A stretch of 64,000 nucleotides of DNA from an uncultured Verrucomicrobia subdivision 3 bacterium (GTDB lineage Bacteria; Verrucomicrobiota; Verrucomicrobiia; Limisphaerales; UBA11358): positions 20,061-84,060 of the forward strand of contig CAITTG010000072.1 of the NCBI GenBank assembly GCA_903895255.1, written 5' to 3'. A program made the position numbers and the translations under genes. The notes beneath the pieces were generated by a model, which did no database searches, was not told the DNA's origin, and saw nothing but the letters and a program-made list of their open reading frames with translations. Positions 1 to 8,052 of the stretch are shown here, in pieces (within the stretch, counting starts at the first letter, position 1; each line of letters begins with the position of its first letter).

Positions 1-754
1 TCGGCGGGCCATGCCCTCGCATTGCACGGATGGTGGCTGGATTTTGGGCAACACCATTGATGGCACCCAGGCCGAGTTCGTGCGCATTCCCCACGCCGAT
101 ACCAGCCTGTATCCCCTGCCGCCGGGCGCGGATGAGGATGCCATGGTCATGCTTAGCGACATCCTGCCCACGGGTTACGAGTGTGGCGTTTTGAATGGCC
201 ACGTGCAACCGGGTGACACGGTGGCGATAGTCGGGGCGGGCCCGGTCGGGCTGGCGGCCCTGCTCACCGCCCAGTTTTACACCCCGGCCCGCATCATCGT
301 CATTGATCTGGATGACAACCGCCTGCGGGTCGCCCAACAATTCGGCGCGACGGAGGTCGTGAACAGCACCGATGGCCATGCCGTGGAGCGGGTCATGCGC
401 TTGACGGCCGGACAAGGCGTGGACGTCGCCATTGAAGCGGTCGGCCTGGCCGGCACCTTTGCCTTGTGCCAGGATATTATCGGCGTCGGCGGCCATCTGG
501 CCAACATCGGCGTGCACGGCACCAGCGTCACCCTGCACCTGGAAAAACTCTGGTCGCAAAACATCACCATTACCACCCGGCTCGTGGATGCCGTCACCAC
601 CCCGCTGCTGCTCAAAACCGTCCTGGCCGGCAAAATCGCCCCCCAAAAACTCGTCACTCACCATTTTAAACTGGCGGATATTCTCCAAGCCTACGACACC
701 TTCGGCAACGCCGGCCGCGAGCAGGCCCTGAAAGTGATTCTCACCAATCCCTGA
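1..754 (+). CDS. Zinc-dependent alcohol dehydrogenase, C-terminal part (5' end outside window)
   Basis: The frame is open from base 2, so the gene starts before the window and about 250 residues are visible. The first visible stretch (SHCTDGGWILGN, then DGTQAEFVRIPHAD) matches the segment after the structural-zinc cysteines of medium-chain zinc alcohol dehydrogenases. A Rossmann nucleotide-binding motif GAGPVG follows about 75 residues in, and the DLDDNR stretch ends the second strand of the dinucleotide fold. The family oxidises alcohols or polyols with NAD(P) in the cytoplasm. The catalytic zinc ligands lie upstream and cannot be checked, so the substrate is unknown. It is separated from the next gene by a short spacer and shows no clear link to it. 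Confidence 0.9.
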   Translation, partial: RRAMPSHCTDGGWILGNTIDGTQAEFVRIPHADTSLYPLPPGADEDAMVMLSDILPTGYECGVLNGHVQPGDTVAIVGAGPVGLAALLTAQFYTPARIIVIDLDDNRLRVAQQFGATEVVNSTDGHAVERVMRLTAGQGVDVAIEAVGLAGTFALCQDIIGVGGHLANIGVHGTSVTLHLEKLWSQNITITTRLVDAVTTPLLLKTVLAGKIAPQKLVTHHFKLADILQAYDTFGNAGREQALKVILTNP

Positions 755-818
755 TACTTTTGGCCATGGGGAGAAGACCCCATGGCTCATCGCCCGCCAA
801 CCATTCTATTCTGCTGGT

Positions 819-1073
819 ATGAAACACCCCAACTCCCCCCTGACCAAGCCGTCCGCCGCCCCCCCGAATCCCGAACCCTCCGCCGCCGAGTTGGCCGCCG
901 GCGCCCTGACCTTTGTCCCCAACCCGGACGAGGTCGCGCGCAAAGCCTATTTCGCCTATGTCAACCAGGGTTCCCGCCCGGGCCATGAGGTCCAGCACTG
1001 GTTGCAAGCCGAGTCGGAGTTGATCTCGGAACGCAACCGCACCCGCACCCACGGTTTTCACAACCCCACCTGA
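819..1073 (+). CDS. DUF2934 domain small protein
   Basis: An 84-residue protein. Residues about 37-70 (arginine-lysine-alanine-tyrosine, then a glycine-rich turn, histidine, and a WLQAESEL ending) follow the DUF2934 pattern, a short helical family common in soil bacteria and of unknown function. The first 35 residues are rich in proline and serine and probably disordered. The ATG at 819 is the only sensible start. It lies just upstream of dps and of another family of unknown function, an arrangement that suggests a stress-related neighbourhood; that is inference only. Confidence 0.7.
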   Translation: MKHPNSPLTKPSAAPPNPEPSAAELAAGALTFVPNPDEVARKAYFAYVNQGSRPGHEVQHWLQAESELISERNRTRTHGFHNPT

Positions 1074-1109
1074 CTCCGGATTTTCCACCCACCTATCAAC
1101 CCCCCTAAA

Positions 1110-1634
1110 ATGATGACCACTGCCATGAATAATCTCACCGAAGCCCCCAAACTGTACGAAACCGAGAACGACATCTCCGCCGCGAATCGTTTGGAACTCA
1201 ACGCGCTCCTCAACCAGCGCCTCGCCTCCGCCGTGGATCTGCAATCCCAGATGAAGCAGGCGCATTGGAATGTGAAAGGTCCGAGTTTCATCGCCTTGCA
1301 CGAACTTTTCGACCAGGTCGATGAAGCCGTGGAGGCCTACGTGGATCTAATCGCGGAACGCGTGGTGCAACTCGGCGGCATCGCCGAAGGCACCGTCCGC
1401 GTGGCCGCCGCCCGTTCCCGGCTGCCGGAGTATCCGATGGCCATTGCCGAGGGCATGGCGCATGTCGAAGGCGTGGCCCGCGCGCTCTCCACCTTTGGCC
1501 AGGAAATCCGGAGCTCCATTGACCAGGCGAACGAACTGGATGACGCCGATACCGCCGACCTCCTCACCGAAGTGTCCCGGGGCATTGACAAATGGCTCTG
1601 GTTTGTCGAGGCGCATTCCCAGGCGGCGAAATAA
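1110..1634 (+). CDS. dps: Dps family DNA-protection / ferritin-like protein
   Basis: A 174-residue protein of normal Dps length. The ferroxidase-site signature lies at about residues 50-80: the QAHWNVKGP helix gives the histidine, and the following helix gives the aspartate and glutamate ligands (FDQVDEAVEAYVDLIAER). The C-terminal helix ends with the usual WFVEAH. Dps proteins form dodecamers that oxidise and store iron with hydrogen peroxide and shield DNA in the cytoplasm. An internal ATG at 1125 is an alternative start and would remove only five residues. Neighbouring DUF2934 and DUF5069 genes run in the same direction. Confidence 0.95.
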   Translation: MMTTAMNNLTEAPKLYETENDISAANRLELNALLNQRLASAVDLQSQMKQAHWNVKGPSFIALHELFDQVDEAVEAYVDLIAERVVQLGGIAEGTVRVAAARSRLPEYPMAIAEGMAHVEGVARALSTFGQEIRSSIDQANELDDADTADLLTEVSRGIDKWLWFVEAHSQAAK

Positions 1635-1676
1635 CCCTCGCTCCCCACTGCCTCCGCCCCCACACTACCTGACCTA

Positions 1677-2183
1677 ATGAATACAACTACTCCCATCACC
1701 CCTCGTGACCTCACTCAGCAAGCGCCGCACAGCCCGCGTTACCGGATCGCCGGCTTCGTGATCGCCGCGCGCGCGGTGGACAAATGCCGCGCCAGTCTCG
1801 CCGGCACACTCGGTGAATATCACTACGATTGTCCGCTGGACAATATGCTCTTCACCTTCAAGGGCATCACCAGCGCGGAGTTCACCACCGCCGTGCAGGC
1901 CGCCAAAAACTATGAGGACATCGGCGCCTGGCTCCTTCACAACGGCACGCCCAAAACCCCGGCGGAAATCAAAACCTGGTCCGATGAGGTGGAAGCCAGC
2001 AGCCCGATGAAAAACCCGGAACGCCGCGGTTACTTCATTGAGAACTGTCATAAAATCGGGTTGAACCCGGAAATGAACTCCATGTTCGACTGGCTCGAAG
2101 CCGACGACCGCCATACCTTTAGCAGCCGCAAACTCGCCCAACCCACCCCGGTAATTGTCCACCCCGCCTACGCCCCCAAATAA
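1677..2183 (+). CDS. DUF5069 domain protein
   Basis: A 168-residue soluble protein. It has the DUF5069 hallmarks: an N-terminal SPR segment, a VDKCRA motif at about residue 39, and GEYHYDCPLD near residue 49 followed by a phenylalanine-rich stretch. A family function is not known to me. It sits 42 bases after dps on the same strand and may be co-transcribed with it. No signal peptide or membrane segment is seen. Confidence 0.8.
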   Translation: MNTTTPITPRDLTQQAPHSPRYRIAGFVIAARAVDKCRASLAGTLGEYHYDCPLDNMLFTFKGITSAEFTTAVQAAKNYEDIGAWLLHNGTPKTPAEIKTWSDEVEASSPMKNPERRGYFIENCHKIGLNPEMNSMFDWLEADDRHTFSSRKLAQPTPVIVHPAYAPK

Positions 2184-2187
2184 ACCC

Positions 2188-2409
2188 ATGAGCACCAAAT
2201 CCAACCAGCCCGCGCACATCACGCCCGAGACCCCTGTTTTCCCGAAGGAAATCCACCATCCGCACCCCCCGGTCGCGGCCGTGCTGCCCCATAAAAAGCA
2301 CAAGGAAGAGAATGTCTTTTCCCGTTCCAAAGACCTGCGCGAAGACCGCGATGCCCGGCAGGTCAAAACCTCGCAGAACCCCCAAACCCTCCCGCACGGC
2401 GGGCATTAG
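2188..2409 (+). CDS. Small hypothetical hydrophilic protein
   Basis: A 73-residue reading frame that starts at an ATG four bases after the previous stop codon, which is why this start is preferred to an in-frame ATG inside the preceding gene. It is rich in proline, histidine and lysine (an HKKHKEEN stretch in the middle) with no predicted helix bundle or membrane segment. I recognise no family. The close spacing to the DUF5069 gene is the main support for it being real. Confidence 0.45.
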   Translation: MSTKSNQPAHITPETPVFPKEIHHPHPPVAAVLPHKKHKEENVFSRSKDLREDRDARQVKTSQNPQTLPHGGH

Positions 2410-2419
2410 GCCATTGCGT

Positions 2420-2815
2420 ATGAATACCAATCCATTAAAAACCGGCGTGCTGACCGAAAATTCCTCCGGCATCGGTACCGTGACCCGGAAAATGGTGCGG
2501 GAGCGCGCCGTGGAACTGGCCGTGCTGCAGGGGCATACCGCCCACGAAGTTTCCAAAACCGACTGGGAACAGGCCAAACGGGAATTGACGGGCGTGGACC
2601 AGCCGGACCTGGACCCCAAGGAACTGGCGCTGGATTCCGCCACCGAGGCCGAGCGGTGGGACCCGGTGCCCGGTTCCACCGGCCGGTCGGCGCCCGTTTC
2701 CGGCAGCGAGGATGAGGACTCCGAAGGCCGCAGCGACAACACCCGGCTCACTGAGGAAGGCATCGCGGGGGCCGAGCATGACCAGATGCGCCAGGCCAGC
2801 CGGTCCGGTAATTAA
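2420..2815 (+). CDS. Hypothetical protein with DUF2934-like N-terminal helix pair
   Basis: A 131-residue acidic protein. Residues about 17-50 (RERAVELA, then SKTDWEQAKRELTG) resemble the short helical DUF2934-type module also seen in the gene at 819. The remainder is rich in aspartate, glutamate, serine and proline and probably disordered. The chosen ATG at 2420 drops an unconvincing arginine-proline-rich extension that overlaps the previous gene. No function can be assigned. It ends 26 bases before the AraC-type regulator gene. Confidence 0.55.
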   Translation: MNTNPLKTGVLTENSSGIGTVTRKMVRERAVELAVLQGHTAHEVSKTDWEQAKRELTGVDQPDLDPKELALDSATEAERWDPVPGSTGRSAPVSGSEDEDSEGRSDNTRLTEEGIAGAEHDQMRQASRSGN

Positions 2816-2841
2816 TCAGCCCGCCGGGCTGCTCCACCATC

Positions 2842-3726
2842 ATGGATGCCAACCAAAAAATGGTGGAGACCCTGGCCCATTCGGTATTGTACCAGCGCTA
2901 CACCCGCGCCTTCAATGAGACCACCGGCCTGCCGCTGAGTTTGCGGCCGGTGGAGACCTGGCAGCTTCCCTTTCACGGCAAACCCCGGGAAAACGCCTTT
3001 TGCGCCCTGATTGCCGCCAAAAGCAGTACGTGCTGCGCCTGTCTGCGGTTGCAGGATGAACTCTCCCACGCCGCCCTGGCGGAGCCGTCCACCCTCACCT
3101 GTGAGTATGGCCTGTGTGAAACGGCCGTCGCCGTGAAACTGGGTGGGCACACCATCGGTTTTTTGCAGACCGGTCAGGTGCTCCGCCACCCGCCCACGGC
3201 GGCGGGTTTTCAGCGCGCCGTGGCCCGGGCCCGCCTTTTGGGCCTGGATCTCAGCGGCCCGGCGGCCCGCCAGGCCTGGTTTGCCACCCCGGTGGCGTCG
3301 CCGAAAAAGCTGGATTCCGTCGCTGATTTACTCGCCATCTTTGCCGACCACTTGTCCGCGCAAGGCAACCAGCTCGCCCTGCAAAGCATCAATGCCGAGC
3401 CGCCCATCATCACCCGGGCCAAACTCTTCATCCAGGAACACTACCGGGAGGAACTCTCCCTGCTCGTGGTTTCCCGCAGCGTGAACACCAGCTTGTTTTA
3501 CTTCTGCAAACAATTCCGCAAAGCCACCGGCCTGAGCTTCACTGAATTCGTCACCCGCACCCGGATCGAAAAAGCCAAAAACCTGCTCCTCAACCCCAAC
3601 CTGCGCGTCAGCGAAATCGCCTACGACATTGGATTCCATTCCCTCACCCATTTCAATCGCGCCTTCAAAAAAATCCTCCACCAGTCCCCCTCCGAATATC
3701 GCGCCACCCTCTCCGCCACGCCCTGA
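2842..3726 (+). CDS. AraC-family transcriptional regulator with PocR sensory domain
   Basis: A 294-residue regulator. The N-terminal half (about 20-170) matches the PocR ligand-sensing domain, with a cysteine cluster (TCCACLRLQ near residue 57) and a CEYGLCE motif near residue 93 followed by a glycine-rich strand. The C-terminal 100 residues form an AraC double helix-turn-helix: a first HTH around the SLLVVSRSVNTSLFYFCKQF region and the classical second one ending IGFHSLTHFNRAFKK. PocR-type regulators respond to small hydrocarbon ligands such as propanediol in the founding member; the ligand here is unknown. It may control the upstream Dps/DUF5069 group or distant genes. Confidence 0.9.
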   Translation: MDANQKMVETLAHSVLYQRYTRAFNETTGLPLSLRPVETWQLPFHGKPRENAFCALIAAKSSTCCACLRLQDELSHAALAEPSTLTCEYGLCETAVAVKLGGHTIGFLQTGQVLRHPPTAAGFQRAVARARLLGLDLSGPAARQAWFATPVASPKKLDSVADLLAIFADHLSAQGNQLALQSINAEPPIITRAKLFIQEHYREELSLLVVSRSVNTSLFYFCKQFRKATGLSFTEFVTRTRIEKAKNLLLNPNLRVSEIAYDIGFHSLTHFNRAFKKILHQSPSEYRATLSATP

Positions 3727-3774
3727 GCCGCCTGCTGCCGTGGCCTCCGCCATTCCTGTCCATGCTCGTCCACC

Positions 3775-3788
3775 CCAGGCCGGCCTGG
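3775..3788. repeat. Perfect 14-bp palindrome after the AraC-type gene
   Basis: CCAGGCCGGCCTGG is perfectly self-complementary. It lies about 50 bases after the regulator stop codon and is followed at some distance by a short T run (3807-3811). It could contribute to transcription termination, but a hairpin from a palindrome without a loop would lose its central pairs, so this is weak. Confidence 0.3.
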
Positions 3789-3822
3789 CTGGCCGCAGTT
3801 GATCGATTTTTCTGCTTTCGCT

Positions 3823-3850
3823 TTGACAACCCGCCCAGAAAGGCTACTAT
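3823..3850 (+). promoter_or_regulatory. Sigma-70 type promoter with overlapping inverted repeat
   Basis: A perfect -35 box TTGACA (3823-3828) is followed after 16 bases by TACTAT (3845-3850), four of six matches to the -10 consensus. An inverted repeat GCTACT-N6-AGTAGC (3843-3860) straddles the -10 box and the likely start point, an operator-like position that would suit a repressor. Transcription would start near 3857 and run into the structured stretch upstream of the secretion operon. Confidence 0.6.
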
Positions 3851-3856
3851 TACGAG

Positions 3857-4045
3857 TAGCTAAGACCGTTGGGTCCAGGTTCCGATTGGCGGAGGCCCCT
3901 ACCAGGCCTGCTCCGTCATAGTGTTAGCGACACAGGATCTTTGACATAACCCACCCGACCGGTGGCCTTTGGCGCCTTGCAGGCCATGCGCCAATGATTG
4001 AGGCAGAGGCTAGGCACCTGTCCAGCGGCGCCCGTCAACCCGGCA
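3857..4045 (+). ncRNA. Candidate structured RNA or leader upstream of the secretion operon
   Basis: No convincing coding frame covers this stretch, but it can fold into a long rod. CCGTTGG (3866-3872) pairs with CCAGCGG (4022-4028), AGGT (3877-3880) with ACCT (4016-4019), and ATTGGCG (3885-3891) with CGCCAAT (3989-3995). Inside this lies a hairpin AGGCC-N7-GGCCT (3893-3909). A competing local hairpin TTGGCGC/GCGCCAA (3969-3975 with 3988-3994) shares one strand with the third helix. A strong promoter sits directly upstream. Size and rod shape recall 6S RNA, but I cannot confirm that family. It could equally be a 5' leader of the secretion operon. Confidence 0.4.
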
Positions 4046-4239
4046 AAAAATGCTGTAAATGGTTTTCTGATAATGTGTTAAGTGCCAAATCATGAAAAAT
4101 CCATCAAGGCCCGTCAACCCCCTCCCGGTGGCCAATCCCGCCCCCGGGCCGGGGACCGGTTCCCGTGGCGATCTTCAAGATTCCAGAACTTTCCCGCCCG
4201 CCCCGCCCCCGCCCCCAAATTCCTTTGCGGTTGCGGTTG

Positions 4240-4296
4240 TATAATTCCAAGAAATCTGCAACTTTTGACGGCTCTGGTTGTTAAACCAGCAGCACA
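4240..4296 (+). promoter_or_regulatory. Second possible promoter and small hairpin before gspE
   Basis: A perfect -10 hexamer TATAAT lies at 4240-4245, with no good -35 match at the usual distance. Immediately before the chosen gspE start is a hairpin CTGGTT-GTTA-AACCAG (4275-4290). Together they suggest that translation begins at 4298 and not at the upstream in-frame ATG at 4082. Confidence 0.35.
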
Positions 4297-4297
4297 A

Positions 4298-6049
4298 ATG
4301 GCCTTTAGTTCTGTAAAAAAACTGGTCGCGACCGTCGCCGAGGCGACGCCGGGACAATTTGACACCTGGCACAAAGCCTGGCGCGCCGCCACCGAAAGCG
4401 GCGGCACCGAGTCGCTGCTGGGCTTTATCGCCCGCGAACGCGGCGTGGCCGAGGACGTTTTTATCCAAAATTTGGCCAAGTCCCTGGACTGGAGCTACCT
4501 GGACCTCCCCAAGCTCATCGTCCCCGCCGAGGCCCGCAACAAGATTTCCACCAAGATCGCCTTTCAGTACTCGATCCTCCCCACCGGCCTCACCGACGGC
4601 ACCCTGCAGGTGGCCGTCAGCGATCCGTTCGACGCCGCGATGATGAACGCCGTCCGTTTTAATGCCCGGATGCCGGTTCAGTTTGTCCTGGCCACCAAGG
4701 TGGATATTGAGAAGGCCCTCAAGAAATATTACGGCGTCGGCGCCGAAACCCTGGATGAAATGGGTGAGAGTGACGCCATGGACCTGGACATCACCAGCGA
4801 CAAAGAGATCACCGAGGGCGATCAGGAGGCCAGCGTCATCAAATTTGTCAACCAGATCATCTGGGAAGCCTTCAAGGACCGCGCGACGGATATTCATTTT
4901 GAGCCCGCCGAGGACGAGTTGCGCATCCGCAACCGCATCGACGGCATCCTGCACCAAATTCCCCTGCCGCCCCAGTTGAAGCGGTTTCAATCGGCCCTCA
5001 TTTCGCGGATCAAGGTCATGAGCGGCATGAACATTTCCGAGAAGCGCCTGCCGCAGGACGGCCGCATCAACGTGCGCATCAAGGGCGAGGAAATCGACAT
5101 CCGCGTTTCCACGGTGCCCACCGTCTATGGCGAGAGCGTTTCCCTGCGTTTGCTGACGCGCGGCAAAATCTTCCTAAGCCTGGACAAGCTGGGGTTCTCC
5201 AAAAAAGAGGAGGACGCCATCCGCGAGATTATCGTCAAGCCGCACGGCATTTTCCTGGTGACGGGTCCCACGGGTTCCGGCAAATCCACCTCGCTCTACG
5301 CCTTTCTCAGCTCCATCAACTCGGTGACCAAGCGGATCATCACCATTGAGGAACCGGTGGAATACGAGCTCAAAGGGATCAATCAAATCGCCGTGCGCTC
5401 GGACATCGGGCTGACCTTCGCGATGGGCTTGCGCCACATTCTGCGGCAGGACCCGAATGTGATCATGGTCGGGGAAATTCGCGATTTGGAGACGGCGGAA
5501 ATTGCCATTCGCGCCTCGCTCACCGGGCATTTGGTGTTCTCCACCCTCCACACCAACGACGCGCCCAGCGCCTTCACCCGCTTGATCGACATGGGCATTG
5601 AACCCTTTCTGGTGGCGTCCTCGGTGGAGGCCGTGATGGCCCAGCGCCTTATCCGCACGATTTGCCCGCATTGCAAAACTGAGCAACCCGTCTCGCGCGA
5701 ATATCTGGAGCGCATCGGTTTCCCGGCGGCGGACATCGCCACCGCCAAGGTCTGGCACGGCGTGGGGTGTGAGAAGTGCCGCATGCTGGGGTATCAGGGC
5801 CGGAAAGGCATTTATGAATTATTACTCGTCACCGAGGCCGTGCGCCCGTTGATTTTGAGCCGCGCGCCAGCCACCACCATTGCCCAGCGCGCCATGGATG
5901 CAGGGATGCGCACCCTGCGCACGGACGGCTGGAACAAGGTCAAGGCCGGCGAAACCACCATCGAGGAGATTTTGCGCGTCACGCAAATCGAGGAGTTTAT
6001 TGACACCCTCGGCGACCTCGACAAAGTGCCGGTGCTGCCCAAACGCTAA
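4298..6049 (+). CDS. Type II secretion / type IV pilus assembly ATPase (GspE/PilB family)
   Basis: A 583-residue hexameric traffic ATPase. The N-terminal domain (about 1-150) has the T2SSE_N pattern. The ATPase core shows Walker A GPTGSGKST (near residue 325), an aspartate box, Walker B with VGEIRDLETAE, and the histidine box STLHTND. A zinc-binding C4 element follows (CPHC, then CEKC). The enzyme powers pseudopilus or pilus assembly at the inner membrane. An in-frame ATG at 4082 would add 72 low-complexity residues unlike the family, so 4298 is preferred. It heads a four-gene operon with gspL-, gspM- and gspD-like genes. Confidence 0.95.
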   Translation: MAFSSVKKLVATVAEATPGQFDTWHKAWRAATESGGTESLLGFIARERGVAEDVFIQNLAKSLDWSYLDLPKLIVPAEARNKISTKIAFQYSILPTGLTDGTLQVAVSDPFDAAMMNAVRFNARMPVQFVLATKVDIEKALKKYYGVGAETLDEMGESDAMDLDITSDKEITEGDQEASVIKFVNQIIWEAFKDRATDIHFEPAEDELRIRNRIDGILHQIPLPPQLKRFQSALISRIKVMSGMNISEKRLPQDGRINVRIKGEEIDIRVSTVPTVYGESVSLRLLTRGKIFLSLDKLGFSKKEEDAIREIIVKPHGIFLVTGPTGSGKSTSLYAFLSSINSVTKRIITIEEPVEYELKGINQIAVRSDIGLTFAMGLRHILRQDPNVIMVGEIRDLETAEIAIRASLTGHLVFSTLHTNDAPSAFTRLIDMGIEPFLVASSVEAVMAQRLIRTICPHCKTEQPVSREYLERIGFPAADIATAKVWHGVGCEKCRMLGYQGRKGIYELLLVTEAVRPLILSRAPATTIAQRAMDAGMRTLRTDGWNKVKAGETTIEEILRVTQIEEFIDTLGDLDKVPVLPKR

Positions 6050-6055
6050 CCACCC

Positions 6056-7471
6056 ATGCCTCGCTGGAATTCCTGCAACATCCTTGATGCCCTGACCGGC
6101 ACCCACCGGTTGTGGCATTTCACGGCCAAAGGCGACGGCTTTGCGCTCGAGCGCGAGCATCCCGCCAAGCCGGAAGAATCCCTGCCCGGCCGGCTGACCG
6201 CCAAAAGCTGGAGCTCGCTCTGGCGGAAAAAGCTTAACATCGCCTGGCTCCCGCCCGAAAATGTGTTTCTGCGCGTGGTCGAACTGCCCCAAAGTAATTT
6301 CGAGGAAACCCTCGCGATGGTGGAGTTGCAGTTGGAGAAGATTTCACCCATCCCCGTCGCCCAGGTCGTCTGGACGCTGCACACCCTGCCGCGCCGCGCG
6401 GCCACGCAAGCCGATGGCGCCACCGAGGCGCTGCAAACCGTGGTGGTGGTCATCGTGGAACGCAATGTGGTGGAGGAATTTCTCGGCCGTTTGGAAAACC
6501 GGGGCTACCTGGCCGACCGCCTGGAGATGCCCGTGCTCGACCAGTTGGAAACGGCGGAAGCCGGCACCGACGGCGTCTGGATTTATCCCTCGGTGATCGC
6601 CGGTCAGAATGCCGCGCTGGTGGCTTGGTGGCTGGGCGGCGCGTTGCGCGACCTGAGCCTGGTCACCCTCCCGCCCGCCGGCAGCACCGGGGAATCTCTG
6701 AAAGGCCAGTTTGCCCGGCTGGCCTGGGCCGGGGAACTGGAAGGCTGGCTGACGTCCCACCCCCCCTGGCACCTCGTGGCGGATGCCGTGCAGGCCAGCC
6801 TCTGGCAGGGTGCCTTGCGCGAACAATTGGGCGAGGACGTTGTCGTGGAGTCACCCCTGCCGGCGGTGGAGCTGGCCGGCCGGACCGCCCGCCGCGCCGC
6901 GGCGGCCAGCGAACGGACCAACCTCCTCCCCGCCGAGTACGCCGCGCGCTATCACGTCCAATTTGTGGACCGTCTGTGGCTGCGCGGCTTGCTGGCGGTG
7001 GGCGTCCTTTATCTGGTGGTGGTGGCCATTTATTTCGGCCTCGTGTTCTGCCCGGTGTTGGGTCTGCAGAGCAAAACGCTCGCGGCGGAAAGCCAGGTTG
7101 TGGCCGAGGGCGGCAGTTTCACCAATGCCCTGCAATTAAAGGCGCGCTATGAAGTGCTGAAGGAACGCGAGGATTTGAAATACGCCGCGCTGGATTGCTG
7201 GCAGTTGATCGCCGACCGCCTCCCAGCCGGGGTCACCCTGCAGCGCCTGAGTTTCGCGGACGGCAAAAAGCTCTCGCTCAATGGGGTGGTGCCGGCTGCG
7301 GACATTAACAAAATCATTGATTTTGACGATTCCCTGCGCAAGGCCACCGACAAGGGCGATTCCATGTTTGACCCCACGGCGGGGGATCCGTTCTCAGAAC
7401 GCCAGACCGGCAGCGACGTTACCTGGAATTTCGGACTGGTCCTCAAACACACGGAGGAAAACCAGAAATGA
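6056..7471 (+). CDS. GspL / PilM-PilN like assembly protein
   Basis: A 471-residue protein six bases after the ATPase gene. The N-terminal 300 residues have the actin-like fold pattern of PilM/GspL cytoplasmic domains (WLPPENVFLRVVELPQ, then VELQLEKISPIP). One membrane segment at about residues 318-340 follows, and then a PilN/GspL-like periplasmic domain with a coiled-coil start. It would link the GspE ATPase to the membrane platform. The fusion of cytoplasmic and periplasmic parts in one chain resembles GspL more than the separate PilM and PilN. Its stop overlaps the next start by four bases. Confidence 0.8.
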   Translation: MPRWNSCNILDALTGTHRLWHFTAKGDGFALEREHPAKPEESLPGRLTAKSWSSLWRKKLNIAWLPPENVFLRVVELPQSNFEETLAMVELQLEKISPIPVAQVVWTLHTLPRRAATQADGATEALQTVVVVIVERNVVEEFLGRLENRGYLADRLEMPVLDQLETAEAGTDGVWIYPSVIAGQNAALVAWWLGGALRDLSLVTLPPAGSTGESLKGQFARLAWAGELEGWLTSHPPWHLVADAVQASLWQGALREQLGEDVVVESPLPAVELAGRTARRAAAASERTNLLPAEYAARYHVQFVDRLWLRGLLAVGVLYLVVVAIYFGLVFCPVLGLQSKTLAAESQVVAEGGSFTNALQLKARYEVLKEREDLKYAALDCWQLIADRLPAGVTLQRLSFADGKKLSLNGVVPAADINKIIDFDDSLRKATDKGDSMFDPTAGDPFSERQTGSDVTWNFGLVLKHTEENQK

Positions 7472-8052
7472 ACAAGTACTTCGCCCAATTGCGCCCCTTG
7501 GAACGCCGCCTGGCCGTGGCGGTGCTGGTGGTCGTATTTTTGGTGGTGAACTGGTGGTTCATCTGGCCGCATTTTTCCGACTGGGATGAGCTCCAACTCC
7601 GCCAGGCGGCGGCGGAGAGCAAGCTCCGGGTTTACCAAACCGCCATTTCCCAGTCGCCCGCGTATCAAAAGCTGGTGAATGAGCTGGAAAGCACCGGCGA
7701 CGTCGTCGCCCCCGAGGACCAGGGCATCAACTTCACCCGCACCATCCAAACCCAGTCCTATGCCAGCGGCGTGGCCATTTTAAACACTTCGCGGCAGATC
7801 ACGCGGACGAACGACCAGTTCTTTGTGGAGCAGGTGCTGAACATCAATGTGCAGGCCACGGACGAGCAACTCGTGGATTTCCTTTACAAGCTGGGCTCGG
7901 GGGCCTCGATGATCCGCGTGCGCGACCTCGAGTTGCAACCCGACCCGCCCCACCAGCATTTAAACGCCAACATCCGGCTCGTCGCCAGTTACCAGAAAAA
8001 CCCGCCGGCGAAACCCGGTTCGACTGCTGCCAAATCTCCCAACGCCAAATGA
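7468..8052 (+). CDS. GspM / PilO like assembly protein
   Basis: A 194-residue protein with a short cytoplasmic N-terminus, one membrane helix (about residues 15-34) and a periplasmic region with a coiled coil followed by a small alpha/beta domain, as in GspM and PilO. It overlaps both neighbours through ATGA junctions (7468 and 8049), so translation is coupled with the GspL-like and secretin genes. Sequence alone gives only weak family identity; context and topology carry the call. Confidence 0.7.
   Translation: MNKYFAQLRPLERRLAVAVLVVVFLVVNWWFIWPHFSDWDELQLRQAAAESKLRVYQTAISQSPAYQKLVNELESTGDVVAPEDQGINFTRTIQTQSYASGVAILNTSRQITRTNDQFFVEQVLNINVQATDEQLVDFLYKLGSGASMIRVRDLELQPDPPHQHLNANIRLVASYQKNPPAKPGSTAAKSPNAK

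Noticed and set aside
4082..4297. N-terminal extension of the GspE/PilB protein from an upstream ATG
   Set aside because: The 72 residues are proline- and arginine-rich and unlike the family, and the segment holds a TATAAT box and a hairpin.
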